Below, piece by piece: positions 1 through 8,548 of a DNA stretch of 41,296 nt (the stretch's first letter is position 1; every line of letters begins with the position of its first letter). The stretch is from Gammaproteobacteria bacterium. GTDB lineage: Bacteria > Pseudomonadota > Gammaproteobacteria > Pseudomonadales > Azotimanducaceae. The translations under genes and the position numbers were made by a program. Location of the stretch: positions 1-41,296 of the forward strand of contig JABHYO010000030.1 of assembly GCA_018656865.1 (NCBI GenBank), in the 5' to 3' direction. The notes beneath the pieces are model-generated. The model saw only the letters and a program-made list of their open reading frames with translations, ran no database searches and was not told the DNA's origin.

Positions 1-15
1 CCCCCGCCAGTCACA

Positions 16-852
16 TCATTTGTCGCTGACCTTCTTCTTGGCAGCAGCAGTCTTCTTGGGCTTGGGTGCGGGCTTCGCATCGGCTGGTTCTTCAGTTGGC
101 TCTTCCGCCTTTGCATCCTGAACAGCCGCAGCCTCGATCTTGCGATTGATTCGACTCATAAGCGAACTCATGGCACCGAGCGAGATGAGGTGGGAGTAGA
201 TCCACGCCAGTTCACCTGAGCGATACAGCCCAAGCGCTTTCTCGTCTTCCAACTGCAGCATCTTCTGCTCATCGACGGCCTTGAGGCCACCCAACTGGAA
301 CTGATCGCCACCCGGCATATCAACCTTGGCGTTGAGGGAAACCAGCAGATCGTTCTCCACAAGGTGGTTTACGAAGTTTTCAGTACGGATGTACTGCTTC
401 TGGTATTCCTCCAGAAATTCTATCGCCTGCTTCAAAAGCGGTGTCGGTTCCTCGTTTTCAAACAGCGGGTCACCTTCATCGTTGCTGAAACCCGGGAAGG
501 ATTCATCAATACAGACGATGCGCTGACCTGCTTCACCGGTCTCGGCCAGCACGAAGGGGTAGCGGCGAACAAACGCTGGGATATATCTGGCATCCCAGTT
601 GTTGTTCTCATCGATGTAGAGGTTTTCCTGGTTGCGCAATCCCAAGAGGGCAATCGGTACGATCTTGTCGCCAGCTTCCGCAAAAACAATTGGGTATTCT
701 TTCGCTGCTTCGGTGAACTCGACTCCAGCCAGGATGACAGAGTTGGTGGCACCGGCGAATGAGAAATCGCCCGAAGCAATTTTGATTTTTGTGTCCTTGT
801 GCTCGACCTTGTTCAGGGCGATTGGCTTGTCATAAAACAGCAGATTTGCCAT
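16..852 (-). CDS. SapC family protein
   Basis: The 278-residue protein begins MANLLFYDKPIALNK and has the layout of the SapC family: an aromatic-rich core around residues 90-130 (RRYPFVLAE, then FPGFSNDEGDPLF) and a C-terminal segment with LYRSGELAWIYSHLISLGAM. In gammaproteobacteria such proteins are often linked to TonB receptors or tryptophan-halogenase-like genes, but their biochemical role is not settled. The last 35 or so residues are a low-complexity Ala/Pro/Lys tail (AEEPTEEPADAKPAPKPKK...) that looks like an added disordered basic extension. I see no signal peptide, so it is probably cytoplasmic. It ends close to the window edge, so downstream neighbours are unknown; upstream there is a 187-bp gap before the next operon. 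Family call is good, function unknown. Confidence 0.85.
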   Translation of the reverse strand: MANLLFYDKPIALNKVEHKDTKIKIASGDFSFAGATNSVILAGVEFTEAAKEYPIVFAEAGDKIVPIALLGLRNQENLYIDENNNWDARYIPAFVRRYPFVLAETGEAGQRIVCIDESFPGFSNDEGDPLFENEEPTPLLKQAIEFLEEYQKQYIRTENFVNHLVENDLLVSLNAKVDMPGGDQFQLGGLKAVDEQKMLQLEDEKALGLYRSGELAWIYSHLISLGAMSSLMSRINRKIEAAAVQDAKAEEPTEEPADAKPAPKPKKTAAAKKKVSDK

Positions 853-1039
853 ATTGTTAGTTGCTCTTCCTCAATTTTTGAGTACGAAAGTCTACCTTGT
901 CTGATGAAACGAAAGTAGCTTGAAACTGGCGGTCACAGTGATGTCAGTAGCGATTTCACTACCACTTGTCGGAAAGATATCCAGCCTGAAGGTGTTTAAA
1001 TAAATTAAGTAGAATCAACGGCATAACGTCCCGTCGGCT

Positions 1040-1435
1040 TCAACCGTAATACGCGTCGTGCATCAGCTTGGTATCGAAGTAGAAAGGTCGAACTTCCCTG
1101 ACTCTGCCTTCTTCTAGGCGCCAGACGGCTGCCAGTGGTACAGAAAATGCCTGACCTGTCGACTTGCCGCGACCGGACAGGTTGCCCAGCACCACGACAT
1201 GGTCGCCATCAGCGATGAGATTGTCGACGCGGGTCTTTGTATCCTCCCACGAACCCGAAACCTTCTGGTTCAAAGCAATAAAGCTTTCAGGTCCCTTGAA
1301 TTCACCAGCATAGGGCAGTGACTCCGCCTCAATCACGACAATGTCATCGTGTAGCAGTGACTTCACAGTATCCCAGTCCTCATTCGCAGAAGCATCGAAA
1401 ACTGCTTGAACGATATTTCGATTGGATTCAGTCAT
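1040..1435 (-). CDS. SnoaL/NTF2-like domain protein
   Basis: This 131-residue protein fills a single NTF2-like (SnoaL) cone fold: an N-terminal helix pair (IVQAVFDASANEDWDTVKSLLHDDIVV), then alternating strands ending in GRVREVRPFYFD. Members of the fold include polyketide cyclases, ketosteroid isomerases and many unassigned small-molecule enzymes, so the substrate cannot be read from sequence. The ATG is preceded by AGGA a few bases upstream. It is the third gene of a tight minus-strand set, starting 25 bases after the MBL-fold hydrolase, which itself follows the amidohydrolase by 15 bases. The three are probably co-transcribed and may act on one catabolic substrate. Confidence 0.8.
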   Translation of the reverse strand: MTESNRNIVQAVFDASANEDWDTVKSLLHDDIVVIEAESLPYAGEFKGPESFIALNQKVSGSWEDTKTRVDNLIADGDHVVVLGNLSGRGKSTGQAFSVPLAAVWRLEEGRVREVRPFYFDTKLMHDAYYG

Positions 1436-1460
1436 GGTGATTTCCTGTCAATTTGAGCCT

Positions 1461-2336
1461 TCAGTATTTTAGCCTGTATACGTTTCCTTCACGGACAACG
1501 AGCCCAGCTGTCGGGACCGGCCAATGGGTACCGATCACCAGACGTGGAGAATCTGCCAGATCTGAAAAAATGGTTTCGCGCGTCGTGACGGATTGCGCAG
1601 GGTCGTAGTCTGTCGTCACTGACCATTCGGGATGCGCCAGTTGACACGGATGGTGAACAAAGTCACCCGTAATGAGTGCGAGTTCACCCTTTGATTCTAT
1701 GCTGACGCTGACATGCCCGATGGTGTGTCCCGGGGTCGGTATCAGGCAGACTTCTTCGCAGATTTGATGCTGATTGGTGACGAGGTCAACGAGGCCCGCT
1801 GCCATCACCGGCGTGATTGAATCTGCCAGGACAGCACGGTTTGAATCCTTCAGCCATTGTTCGACATCATCAGCTTCAGCTTCGTCATGGACGTAGTCGA
1901 ATTCGGTGCGTTCGATGAGATAACGGGCATTGGGGAAGGTTGGCTGCCATTCGCCATTAATAAGCGTAGTGTTCCAGCCGACATGATCGAGGTGCAGATG
2001 CGTGCACAACACGACATCGAACGACTCTGGAGTAAAGCCTGCTGATTTCAGATCATCGAGGAAGCTGGTCTGCAGCATGTGCCAGTCGGGAAACGTCTCC
2101 CGCGGCTTGTCGTTGCCAACACAAGTGTCAACAATAATACGTTTAGTCGGCGTTTCGATAACCAGCGCATGGATACTGAACCGAAGTACACCTTCCGGGG
2201 TAATAAAGTCAGGTTTTAACCAGTCTATGGGCAGCACCGCTTCAGGTGTTGCGTCGGGTAAGAAGGCGTCCAGCCCTTCGAAGGTCAGTTCGACCAGTTG
2301 CGTGATGGTGACATCACCTATCTGCCAGCTTTGCAT
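1461..2336 (-). CDS. MBL-fold metallo-hydrolase
   Basis: This 291-residue protein belongs to the metallo-beta-lactamase superfamily. The metal-binding signature HLHLDHVGW lies at residues 113-121. The downstream metal ligands are in TPGHTIGHVSV (His), LITGDFVHHP (Asp) and VIGTHWPVP (His). This order matches the lactonase/glyoxalase-II-like branch, which hydrolyses small esters, lactones or thioesters using two metal ions. No signal peptide is seen. The ATG has GAGGG upstream. It sits in the middle of the amidohydrolase - MBL - SnoaL operon. Quorum-quenching lactonase activity is possible but cannot be told apart from other hydrolase roles here. Confidence 0.88.
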   Translation of the reverse strand: MQSWQIGDVTITQLVELTFEGLDAFLPDATPEAVLPIDWLKPDFITPEGVLRFSIHALVIETPTKRIIVDTCVGNDKPRETFPDWHMLQTSFLDDLKSAGFTPESFDVVLCTHLHLDHVGWNTTLINGEWQPTFPNARYLIERTEFDYVHDEAEADDVEQWLKDSNRAVLADSITPVMAAGLVDLVTNQHQICEEVCLIPTPGHTIGHVSVSIESKGELALITGDFVHHPCQLAHPEWSVTTDYDPAQSVTTRETIFSDLADSPRLVIGTHWPVPTAGLVVREGNVYRLKY

Positions 2337-2351
2337 ACGGCCCTCAGCAGC

Positions 2352-3224
2352 CTAGTTCCAATTCAGCAATGTTCGCACGGTTTTACCCAGCAGCCATGTC
2401 TTTTCCGAGTCCGTGAGGTCGGTGGCGTCACGGATGTAAAACAATAATTCAGCCCAACTTTCACCCGTTTGATTCCCCCCGTTGTCACTGGCCCACATGA
2501 TGCGCTCGGCACCAAATGCATCCAGTGCCTGCCGCAGGTATGGCATCAAATCAGTGAAAGGGTAGTTGAGTACCCCAAACATCCCCTGGGCGTGACTCCA
2601 CTTGAGTGCGACGTTGGGGTATGTGCCGAGTTTCAACACCTGATCAAAGTAGGCGACATCCGGGCCCTGGTGATCGTTCAGGCCTGCGGCCTGATCGGGC
2701 GTTTCTTCGTCAAGGAAGCTGATACCTGCCTCCATTGGCATACCGCAATGATCGACGATGAACTGCAGGTCGGGAAATTTCTCAAGATATGGCGGCATCA
2801 GTTCCACGTGACCTGCTATGTAGACAAACACCGGCAGGCCAACGCTGTGAGCAGTTTCGAAAATCTGGTTGTAGCCGCCGCCTTCGAAAGCTTCCAGCTC
2901 TTCTGCGGTCAGACTCGGGAGTATGCGGATAGCCCGTGCATTTGGTGTATCGGCGGTCATCCGGATAAGCGATTCCACTTCGGGATCAAGTCGTTCGACT
3001 CGCCGCACATAGGAAAACCGATCTGGGTATTGCGCGGCTGCCAGCTCGAGAGTAGGTGTAGTTACACGCAGTACGCCGTTCGCCAACGTATAGCCAGGAC
3101 CCCAGTTAGCCAGCCCCCAGAACTCATCAGCCAGGACCGCTTTGATCCCGAGCGCATCCATTGCCGCGAGTGTTTCTTCAATCCCACCTGGACCAAAATG
3201 AATCTGTGAATCGGTGATTTCCAA
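2352..3224 (-). CDS. amidohydrolase family protein (TIM-barrel hydrolase/decarboxylase type)
   Basis: This 290-residue protein has the amidohydrolase_2 layout. The first strand carries a His in the position of the usual H-x-H pair, as DSQIHFGPGG. A middle His follows in LQFIVDHCGMP, then a His near WSHAQGM, and the catalytic-type Asp is in RIMWASDNGG. These enzymes hydrolyse lactones (as in 2-pyrone-4,6-dicarboxylate lactonase) or decarboxylate aromatic acids. The loss of the first His of HxH (Q here) is common in this branch. It leads the operon with the MBL-fold hydrolase and SnoaL-like protein, suggesting a small catabolic module. It is the last gene before the island's distal repeat at 3309, and I take it to be host DNA. 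Confidence 0.85.
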   Translation of the reverse strand: MEITDSQIHFGPGGIEETLAAMDALGIKAVLADEFWGLANWGPGYTLANGVLRVTTPTLELAAAQYPDRFSYVRRVERLDPEVESLIRMTADTPNARAIRILPSLTAEELEAFEGGGYNQIFETAHSVGLPVFVYIAGHVELMPPYLEKFPDLQFIVDHCGMPMEAGISFLDEETPDQAAGLNDHQGPDVAYFDQVLKLGTYPNVALKWSHAQGMFGVLNYPFTDLMPYLRQALDAFGAERIMWASDNGGNQTGESWAELLFYIRDATDLTDSEKTWLLGKTVRTLLNWN

Positions 3225-3308
3225 AGCCTGTTGCTCTCCCGTCAGGTTGGTTTCGACTATACCCTGACTTGAAATTCAGGGACAACGCGCTTGCTTTGGG
3301 TGTAATGT

Positions 3309-3330
3309 TGGCGGAAGCGGTAGGAGTAGA
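3309..3330. repeat. distal copy of the selC 3' end (att-like direct repeat)
   Basis: These 22 bases match 8901-8922, the encoded CCA end, acceptor and T-arm part of selC, at 20 of 22 positions and in the same orientation. The two differences are at repeat positions 10 (c for a) and 20 (a for c). The rest of the tRNA is absent here, so this is only a tRNA 3'-end fragment, as left by a site-specific integration event at a tRNA gene. Confidence 0.7.
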
Positions 3331-3449
3331 GTATGCGAGTTATTTCAATGAAATATATGGGATTTACGCCTTTTCGAAAATGATGTTGTTACTTAGAGCG
3401 TTACATCGGCTGGGGAAGACTTTAGTAGCATCAAGACATCTTCGAAAGA

Positions 3450-4184
3450 TCAGGAACCGTTCTTTAGCGGTACTGGCATAGGATGAACAAGTGCGGAAAC
3501 ATCACCGCCTTCACGCTCATAAGCGCTTCTAACAATGCTGTATCTGTCACGACACGAGTTTGCAAAATGATAAAGCCGGATGAATAGAGATTCTTTAGCC
3601 ATGTGACTTATATCGACATTCATGCTTGCAAGGTTTTGATCGAGGCGATCCAATTCGAACCATTCCTTCGTTGAGATCACCCCGTATCTACCTAGTTCCT
3701 CCTTCAGTGGCTGATAGTCGCTAAGCTGAATTTCCTTCGGTGTACTAAGCTTGTCTTGGGTGCGACCAAACTGACATTCACTGGCTAATTCTGTAGCAGT
3801 TTCCCAACACCGTAACAGAGTGTTCGATAACTGCCCAAGCCTGGCAACTGCGATCGTTTTCGATCTTTCCTCTTCTTCATGGCTGTATCGGGCGAAAAGG
3901 TAACCAAGGTTGTGAACTACGGATAAGACCACCAAGGTTAGACCGGTAGCTATACCTGGAACAGATTCGTCGTCAACAAAAGGCAGGTTGCCGTCGAAGT
4001 AGCCATTTACGACATCGATTAACCAATTGAATAAAACACCTTTAAACGATTGTGGTGAAAGAACAATCAGTGTTCCGAGAGTTAATAGGGTCCACGTAAC
4101 CCTATTGCTAAAATCTGGAAGAAAGAGTCTTCGTATATATGCTTTGAAGATTTGTTGGAAGTCTTCGTCTATCGAAATGTTCAT
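3450..4184 (-). CDS. uncharacterised two-TM membrane protein
   Basis: I do not recognise the family. The 244-residue protein starts MNISIDEDFQQIFK and has two hydrophobic segments, about residues 29-55 (WTLLTLGTLIVLSP...) and 78-97 (GIATGLTLVVLSVVHNLGYL). A long charged, probably helical cytoplasmic part follows, rich in Arg, Glu and Leu. The ATG is preceded closely by AAGGA. It lies next to the island's distal repeat, transcribed towards it, and is separated by about 260 bp from the divergent small genes. A membrane-anchored accessory or effector role in a defence island is possible, but nothing in the sequence proves it. Confidence 0.6.
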   Translation of the reverse strand: MNISIDEDFQQIFKAYIRRLFLPDFSNRVTWTLLTLGTLIVLSPQSFKGVLFNWLIDVVNGYFDGNLPFVDDESVPGIATGLTLVVLSVVHNLGYLFARYSHEEEERSKTIAVARLGQLSNTLLRCWETATELASECQFGRTQDKLSTPKEIQLSDYQPLKEELGRYGVISTKEWFELDRLDQNLASMNVDISHMAKESLFIRLYHFANSCRDRYSIVRSAYEREGGDVSALVHPMPVPLKNGS

Positions 4185-4442
4185 TTCCTTGCCACTATCA
4201 GATCCTCGAGCCGCCAGACACCCATTGTTGCCTCTTTTAATTCTTCAGCCGTCTTTGAATCGGCATAAAGTTTGCTGGGTTGAATCAGGAGGGTGTTTTC
4301 GTTTATTGCAACCGTTGTCTTTCTCGCTGTAACTTAGAATTGCTCTATGACGAGTACAGTACACCAATCCCGGTGTTGTACTCTATACTATAAATGAGGC
4401 TCTGGTTTCGGCACTCACCTTCTGAAAGAGGGAGTTATTGCT

Positions 4443-4565
4443 ATGGCGAAGTTCACTTGGATTGCTTTGTTCAAACAAATAGCAGCATGGCTGCCGCCAT
4501 ATCGTGATCGACAACCGGAACTCGTTCAGCTGCTCCAGAATATTGGCGTACAATTAGTCGAGTGA
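4443..4565 (+). CDS. 40-residue ORF resembling the N-terminus of McrB-type restriction proteins
   Basis: A short ORF begins with ATG behind a GAGGGAG purine run and encodes MAKFTWIALFKQIAAWLPPY followed by RDRQPELVQLLQNIGV and a few more residues. The pattern W-I-x-L-[FY]-x-x-[IL]-A ... YRDRQ-x-EL-x-x-L-L resembles, from memory, the small N-terminal helical domain of some McrB-like AAA+ restriction ATPases. Here it stops after 40 codons, ten bases before the next ATG. It may be a free-standing small protein coupled to the next gene or the remnant of a longer restriction gene. The homology is tentative. Confidence 0.4.
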   Translation: MAKFTWIALFKQIAAWLPPYRDRQPELVQLLQNIGVQLVE

Positions 4566-4575
4566 GCACGTAGCA

Positions 4576-5193
4576 ATGTCGAAGCGTAAATCGATCGAAG
4601 ACATTATTTATACTGAAATCCGATGGCCATCGGAGGGTGATAAGCCTTTTGTGAGTTCAAATGACCCATCTGAAAACACTCACATAGCTGAAGATGGGTT
4701 TATTAAGCTTGTCCTTATGACGGAAGGCTACAAGTCTGCGGGTGATTTGATGGTTGAATACGCGGTTAGGCATGAATCTGAGCGAGACTTGCTTGTTTTC
4801 CCTATTGTCTTTAACTACAGGCAGTTTTTAGAATTATCTCTCAAATATCAACTTGCAACCTACGGGCCAACGGTAGGAATCGAACCTAATTGGAGCTCCC
4901 ATGACCTAGCAAAGTTGTGGGGCGAGTTCTTGGACATGCTTGAGCGGTATGGCACGACCGATCCCGACGAAGCTGACCCTATAGTTGAGGAGATAATATT
5001 TGAATTCGCTAAAATCGATCCGGCCTCATATTCCTATCGGTATCCTGTAGATAGACAGGGCAAACCCCTGCCTGCTGCAATCGATGAATTACACTTGCCA
5101 ACGCTTGGGGATGTTCTAGAGGCGGTGGCCTCATACTTCACCGGGTGCGATGGTTACTTAGACAATCTCAAGAGTGCATCTTCAGGGTCCTGA
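4576..5193 (+). CDS. uncharacterised island protein, possibly HEPN-like
   Basis: A 205-residue soluble, acidic protein whose family I cannot name. The segment FPIVFNYRQFLELSLKYQLATYG (about residues 75-97) reads like the core helix of HEPN-type helical proteins, where an aromatic-R-x-x-LEL-x-LK pattern is common. I do not see a clear RxxxxH nuclease motif, so HEPN membership is only a guess. The Shine-Dalgarno signal is weak and translation may be coupled to the 40-codon ORF ending ten bases upstream. It converges with the methyltransferase, leaving an 11-bp gap. Presumed cargo of the selC island. Confidence 0.55.
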   Translation: MSKRKSIEDIIYTEIRWPSEGDKPFVSSNDPSENTHIAEDGFIKLVLMTEGYKSAGDLMVEYAVRHESERDLLVFPIVFNYRQFLELSLKYQLATYGPTVGIEPNWSSHDLAKLWGEFLDMLERYGTTDPDEADPIVEEIIFEFAKIDPASYSYRYPVDRQGKPLPAAIDELHLPTLGDVLEAVASYFTGCDGYLDNLKSASSGS

Positions 5194-5204
5194 GAGATGC
5201 AAGA

Positions 5205-6107
5205 CTAGTTGCCATCATTCGGCCACCAGTTTGAGTTTACATATGGCTTTCGCATCTTTTCTAAGTTGGCGGTATTTAGCCTTTGATTGGCAGATTTTGT
5301 CCTGCGCGAGTCCACCTCAAATCCCACGAATCCACAATCTAGAATCTTCGCGGCTAGACCAGTTGTTCCGGAGCCAGAATAAGGGTCCAGTACCAGGACA
5401 TCAGGGCCCACGTGACCGTACGAAGCAATGCAACGTAAAGGCAATTCGAGAGGAAATCGTGAGCAGTGGTCCGTAGGGTTTTTTCTGTCTGCAGCAATTT
5501 CCCATATGGATTCAATTTTTGTGCTAGAAAATGAGTGATCCGAACTTTTAGAGAATAGATAAACTGGTTCGTGTACTCGATGAGGCCTGCGGCATCTCCC
5601 TTCCGGCATTGCATTTGGTTTACTCCAAATTACTTCTCCCCGGAAGAAATAGCCTTCATCTACTAGCGCAAGGTTTAGGCGCATTGGCAAAGCGAGCAGG
5701 TTTGACTGCTTTAGCCATGAAGTTTCAGTATCAATAAACTTCTTTCGACGCGTTCTCTTTTTTGTGTAGGCGACGTTGTGTCGTGAATGACCGGATTTGT
5801 CTTTGCCTAAAGTGGAGTATTTGTAGTCGTCAAGACGCCAATTTATATCTGTGTTGTAGCTATCGCCAAGGTTTAGCCAGACTATTCCCTTATCCTTTAG
5901 CTTAGGTAATAAACTCTTGAAATGACCAACGATGCCATCAAGGTATTCTCTCGGGTCTTGCTCTATACCTATACCTAGAGAGTCTCTTTGACCCCAATAA
6001 GGGGGGCTGGTTACTACTAGATCAACGGACTCATCCGGGAGGTTTTCAATCCCAGTCTTCGCGTTTACGGTCTTAGTTTTGTTTTGGTACTTCTCTGGAA
6101 TTTGCAT
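5205..6107 (-). CDS. site-specific DNA methyltransferase, beta class, probably N4-cytosine
   Basis: This 300-residue DNA methyltransferase has catalytic motif IV, TSPPYW, at residues 33-38. The AdoMet-binding motif I, LDPYSGSGTTGLAA, is at about 240-253. Motif IV before motif I is the beta-class order. The [S/T]PPY form, rather than DPPY, favours N4-cytosine methylation, although some N6-adenine enzymes also fit. A variable region (about 85-135, KKRTRRKKF) may carry target recognition. Its ATG overlaps the stop of the upstream ATPase-nuclease by one base (TAATG), so the two are translationally coupled. The natural reading is that it protects host DNA from the adjacent nuclease. Confidence 0.88.
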   Translation of the reverse strand: MQIPEKYQNKTKTVNAKTGIENLPDESVDLVVTSPPYWGQRDSLGIGIEQDPREYLDGIVGHFKSLLPKLKDKGIVWLNLGDSYNTDINWRLDDYKYSTLGKDKSGHSRHNVAYTKKRTRRKKFIDTETSWLKQSNLLALPMRLNLALVDEGYFFRGEVIWSKPNAMPEGRCRRPHRVHEPVYLFSKSSDHSFSSTKIESIWEIAADRKNPTDHCSRFPLELPLRCIASYGHVGPDVLVLDPYSGSGTTGLAAKILDCGFVGFEVDSRRTKSANQRLNTANLEKMRKPYVNSNWWPNDGN

Positions 6108-8548
6108 TAGAACTTGTAAAACTTCTTGTACTCGGTTGGGACGGAAATTTGCTTAAGCTCTTTGTAAATTATTGTGGGATTCTGTTTTACAGTGACGGCA
6201 TGTTCGTCAAGTGCTATGTACTCTGGAACGTGTTGCACAAGTGCTCGGATCATCTCTCTTAGGTCGGGAACCGAGTAGCTTTTCAATTCTTCTGATGTCA
6301 TACGGATAGCCTGTAGTGTAGGCGGCTCGAAATCATCGTTACCTAGTTTCCACGCAGCATCTATCAGCTCCTTGTAAGGGGCTTTTTGTATAGGTGTTGC
6401 TTCAAGGTTATCCACCCAATCTGTTGCCTCATTGGGAGTTCTACATTCAAACAAAGTTCTTAAATCGATTAGATTCACACGTTGCGGTCCTTGCAGATAG
6501 ACTAGTCTTGCTAGGTCCTTTGTCCTCATCAATGTGATGTCGTTATCTTTTGCGTTTTTACATATTTTTGATTCGTCGTCATCGCCACCTTCAAAATCCC
6601 TAGCGACCACAATTGCGTGATCTGCTTTGTGCTGGATTCTGTGTTGTTTCACAGTGGCTAAGTCTATATTGCTTGATTTAGCTTTCTTATGACCGGTTGA
6701 CTTCGCCTCAAGAGTGACCGAATAGGAGAGCTTCTCCTCCTTGTTTAACTGATGAAGTTGTGCGATCGCTAACCCATCTGGCTGCCCTTTACCCCCAATC
6801 CCAACCGCGTGATAACCGATGGTATTGAAAGCAGAAACAAGCGCATCTTCTAGTCCTGTCTCGTCACTTTCTGCGTCCAGCACAGCCTGAGCTACACTGG
6901 TGGCGCTTCCATGGATATCACTACATAGGCTACGGAGTGTTTTGTCTCGTTTGTGTAGAATATCTTTTCTTGTATCAGTTGCGATGTCATCTTCCACAAG
7001 TTGTGCTTCAAACAATACTTCCACCGTTGCTGTAATTTCGATTAACTCGTTGCTGGTGCCTTGCTCAGCTAAATACGCAATGTATGGGTGCAGGGTGTTA
7101 ATTTCGATTGATCTAGATTCTAGATCAAGTCGGCTTAATGGTAGTGTTGGAGACCGTGGTTCGAAGACGAAAGAGTGAATTATTCCGTCATCACCGTTCA
7201 TATCCTCCTTAACTGATTCGAGAAAGTTATGTTGCTCATCTTCGTCCGAAAACGTTGGTGCATCGATGTAAGTTAAATCGTCAATTTCTCCTTTTACCAA
7301 GCGAGTTGCAGTGACATACAATGGTCGGCGTGTAAGCCCATAGGCAGCCTTTGAAACTTTGTACTGAACATCTTTTTTGTGTTCTTCGCTTTTGAGTCCA
7401 GCCAAGTAGATTGCGTGAAGCTCGTTAAACTTAGAGGTTAGGTATTTCTTCAGATCACGGTAAGCTGCTGTATCTTTTATAGATTCCCTCGTAGAGGTGA
7501 TGTCATCGTCTAATTCGTCGGCATGAACCACCATCCTTGTTCTATTGAATGCACCATGGGCGAAAGGCCCCATTCCCAATAGGGGATCGTCAAGATTTAT
7601 CAATCGTTCTCTAACCATGAGAAACAGTCCATGGCTTCTTCCAACCTGTTCTGATTTCGTTCCTGTGGCAAAACTGTCTGCGTATAGAACAACCTCGCCA
7701 CGTACATTCTTAATGGATGGCAGATGAACTACAGGTGTTCCATCGACTACCTCAGCTTTATATTTGTCATTCTTCTTAACGACTTGATCATTTCGACCAA
7801 TAACCAATCGTTTTGATACTTTGTTGGATATCTTTGAGCTACTAAGTTCTTCGCCATTTACAAATAACTTGAACCCTGGGCTCAGGGGTAGGGCAGTTTG
7901 GAGTATCCATTTGAGGCGTCCAGTTTGAATTTCCGTCGCTTTTGATTTCAGATTATTCATTACGCACAGAGTCCAAGTTTTGGGTGCATCCTTACCGAAC
8001 AAATCTATCGGAATTTGGCTTTCGTCAAATGAGGTTGTGTATTGATTCACAAGCTCTTTCGCCTCCGTGCTTGTGAGTTTTCTTTCATCTAATGAAACTT
8101 GTTGCGACTTTAGGTCGTCTTTGTCCAGTACGCCGAAGTCCATGGTAACTACCAGATATTGATTCTTTTTCCTGCATAGATAAGTCAGTTTGTGGGTCAG
8201 GATATAGGTTGCGAGCTTTCCGATGCCGAATCTGCCGATCTGTTTCCGGTTGTTCTCTGTTTCATTCTCGCGTTTTGTAGAATCACCAATTCTCCAAAGG
8301 TCACGCAGGCCGTTGCTATCCATGCTTGATCCGTTGTCAAAAACCCATAAGTGTTCACGTTTCGACGAGTCAATGGGAATGCCCACCGCAACTGTGTCCG
8401 CTCCCGCATCGTAGGAGTTGGTTACAAGTTCCTCGAATGCTTTATTCGGGCTTGAATACAGCCCGCCAGAAAAGAGTTCAACGATTTTGTAACTAAGTTC
8501 AACTTCAATTTGTTCGCCGGTGTTCGTGCCAGCCTCAGTGATATCCAT
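6107..8548 (-). CDS. GHKL (Hsp90/MutL/MORC-like) ATPase fused to a PD-(D/E)XK nuclease domain
   Basis: This 813-residue protein starts with a GHKL ATPase: N-box AFEELVTNSYDAGAD (37-51), G1 box DNGSSMD (71-77) and G2 box GRFGIGKLA (105-113). A transducer-like region follows to about residue 340. Near residues 577-625 there is a restriction-nuclease signature: GIGGKGQPDGL (Pro590-Asp591), then a strand with LEAK (Glu614, Lys616), giving PD...ExK. A winged or helical C-terminal part ends at 813. MORC-like GHKL ATPases joined to restriction nucleases are a known prokaryotic class, predicted to couple ATP-driven clamp closure to DNA cutting. The immediate downstream coupled methyltransferase fits a restriction-modification pair. 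The ATG lies just after an AT-rich region with weak Shine-Dalgarno. Confidence 0.82.
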   Translation of the reverse strand: MDITEAGTNTGEQIEVELSYKIVELFSGGLYSSPNKAFEELVTNSYDAGADTVAVGIPIDSSKREHLWVFDNGSSMDSNGLRDLWRIGDSTKRENETENNRKQIGRFGIGKLATYILTHKLTYLCRKKNQYLVVTMDFGVLDKDDLKSQQVSLDERKLTSTEAKELVNQYTTSFDESQIPIDLFGKDAPKTWTLCVMNNLKSKATEIQTGRLKWILQTALPLSPGFKLFVNGEELSSSKISNKVSKRLVIGRNDQVVKKNDKYKAEVVDGTPVVHLPSIKNVRGEVVLYADSFATGTKSEQVGRSHGLFLMVRERLINLDDPLLGMGPFAHGAFNRTRMVVHADELDDDITSTRESIKDTAAYRDLKKYLTSKFNELHAIYLAGLKSEEHKKDVQYKVSKAAYGLTRRPLYVTATRLVKGEIDDLTYIDAPTFSDEDEQHNFLESVKEDMNGDDGIIHSFVFEPRSPTLPLSRLDLESRSIEINTLHPYIAYLAEQGTSNELIEITATVEVLFEAQLVEDDIATDTRKDILHKRDKTLRSLCSDIHGSATSVAQAVLDAESDETGLEDALVSAFNTIGYHAVGIGGKGQPDGLAIAQLHQLNKEEKLSYSVTLEAKSTGHKKAKSSNIDLATVKQHRIQHKADHAIVVARDFEGGDDDESKICKNAKDNDITLMRTKDLARLVYLQGPQRVNLIDLRTLFECRTPNEATDWVDNLEATPIQKAPYKELIDAAWKLGNDDFEPPTLQAIRMTSEELKSYSVPDLREMIRALVQHVPEYIALDEHAVTVKQNPTIIYKELKQISVPTEYKKFYKF

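Noticed and set aside
364-762. 132-codon open frame antisense to the SapC gene
   Set aside because: Shadow of the SapC frame; no Shine-Dalgarno or family features.
2469-3209. 246-codon open frame antisense to the amidohydrolase
   Set aside because: It mirrors a real gene with clear motifs on the minus strand and has no recognisable protein content.
3269-3481. 70-codon frame spanning the distal att-like repeat
   Set aside because: It crosses the island junction and overlaps the end of the membrane-protein gene; no supporting features.
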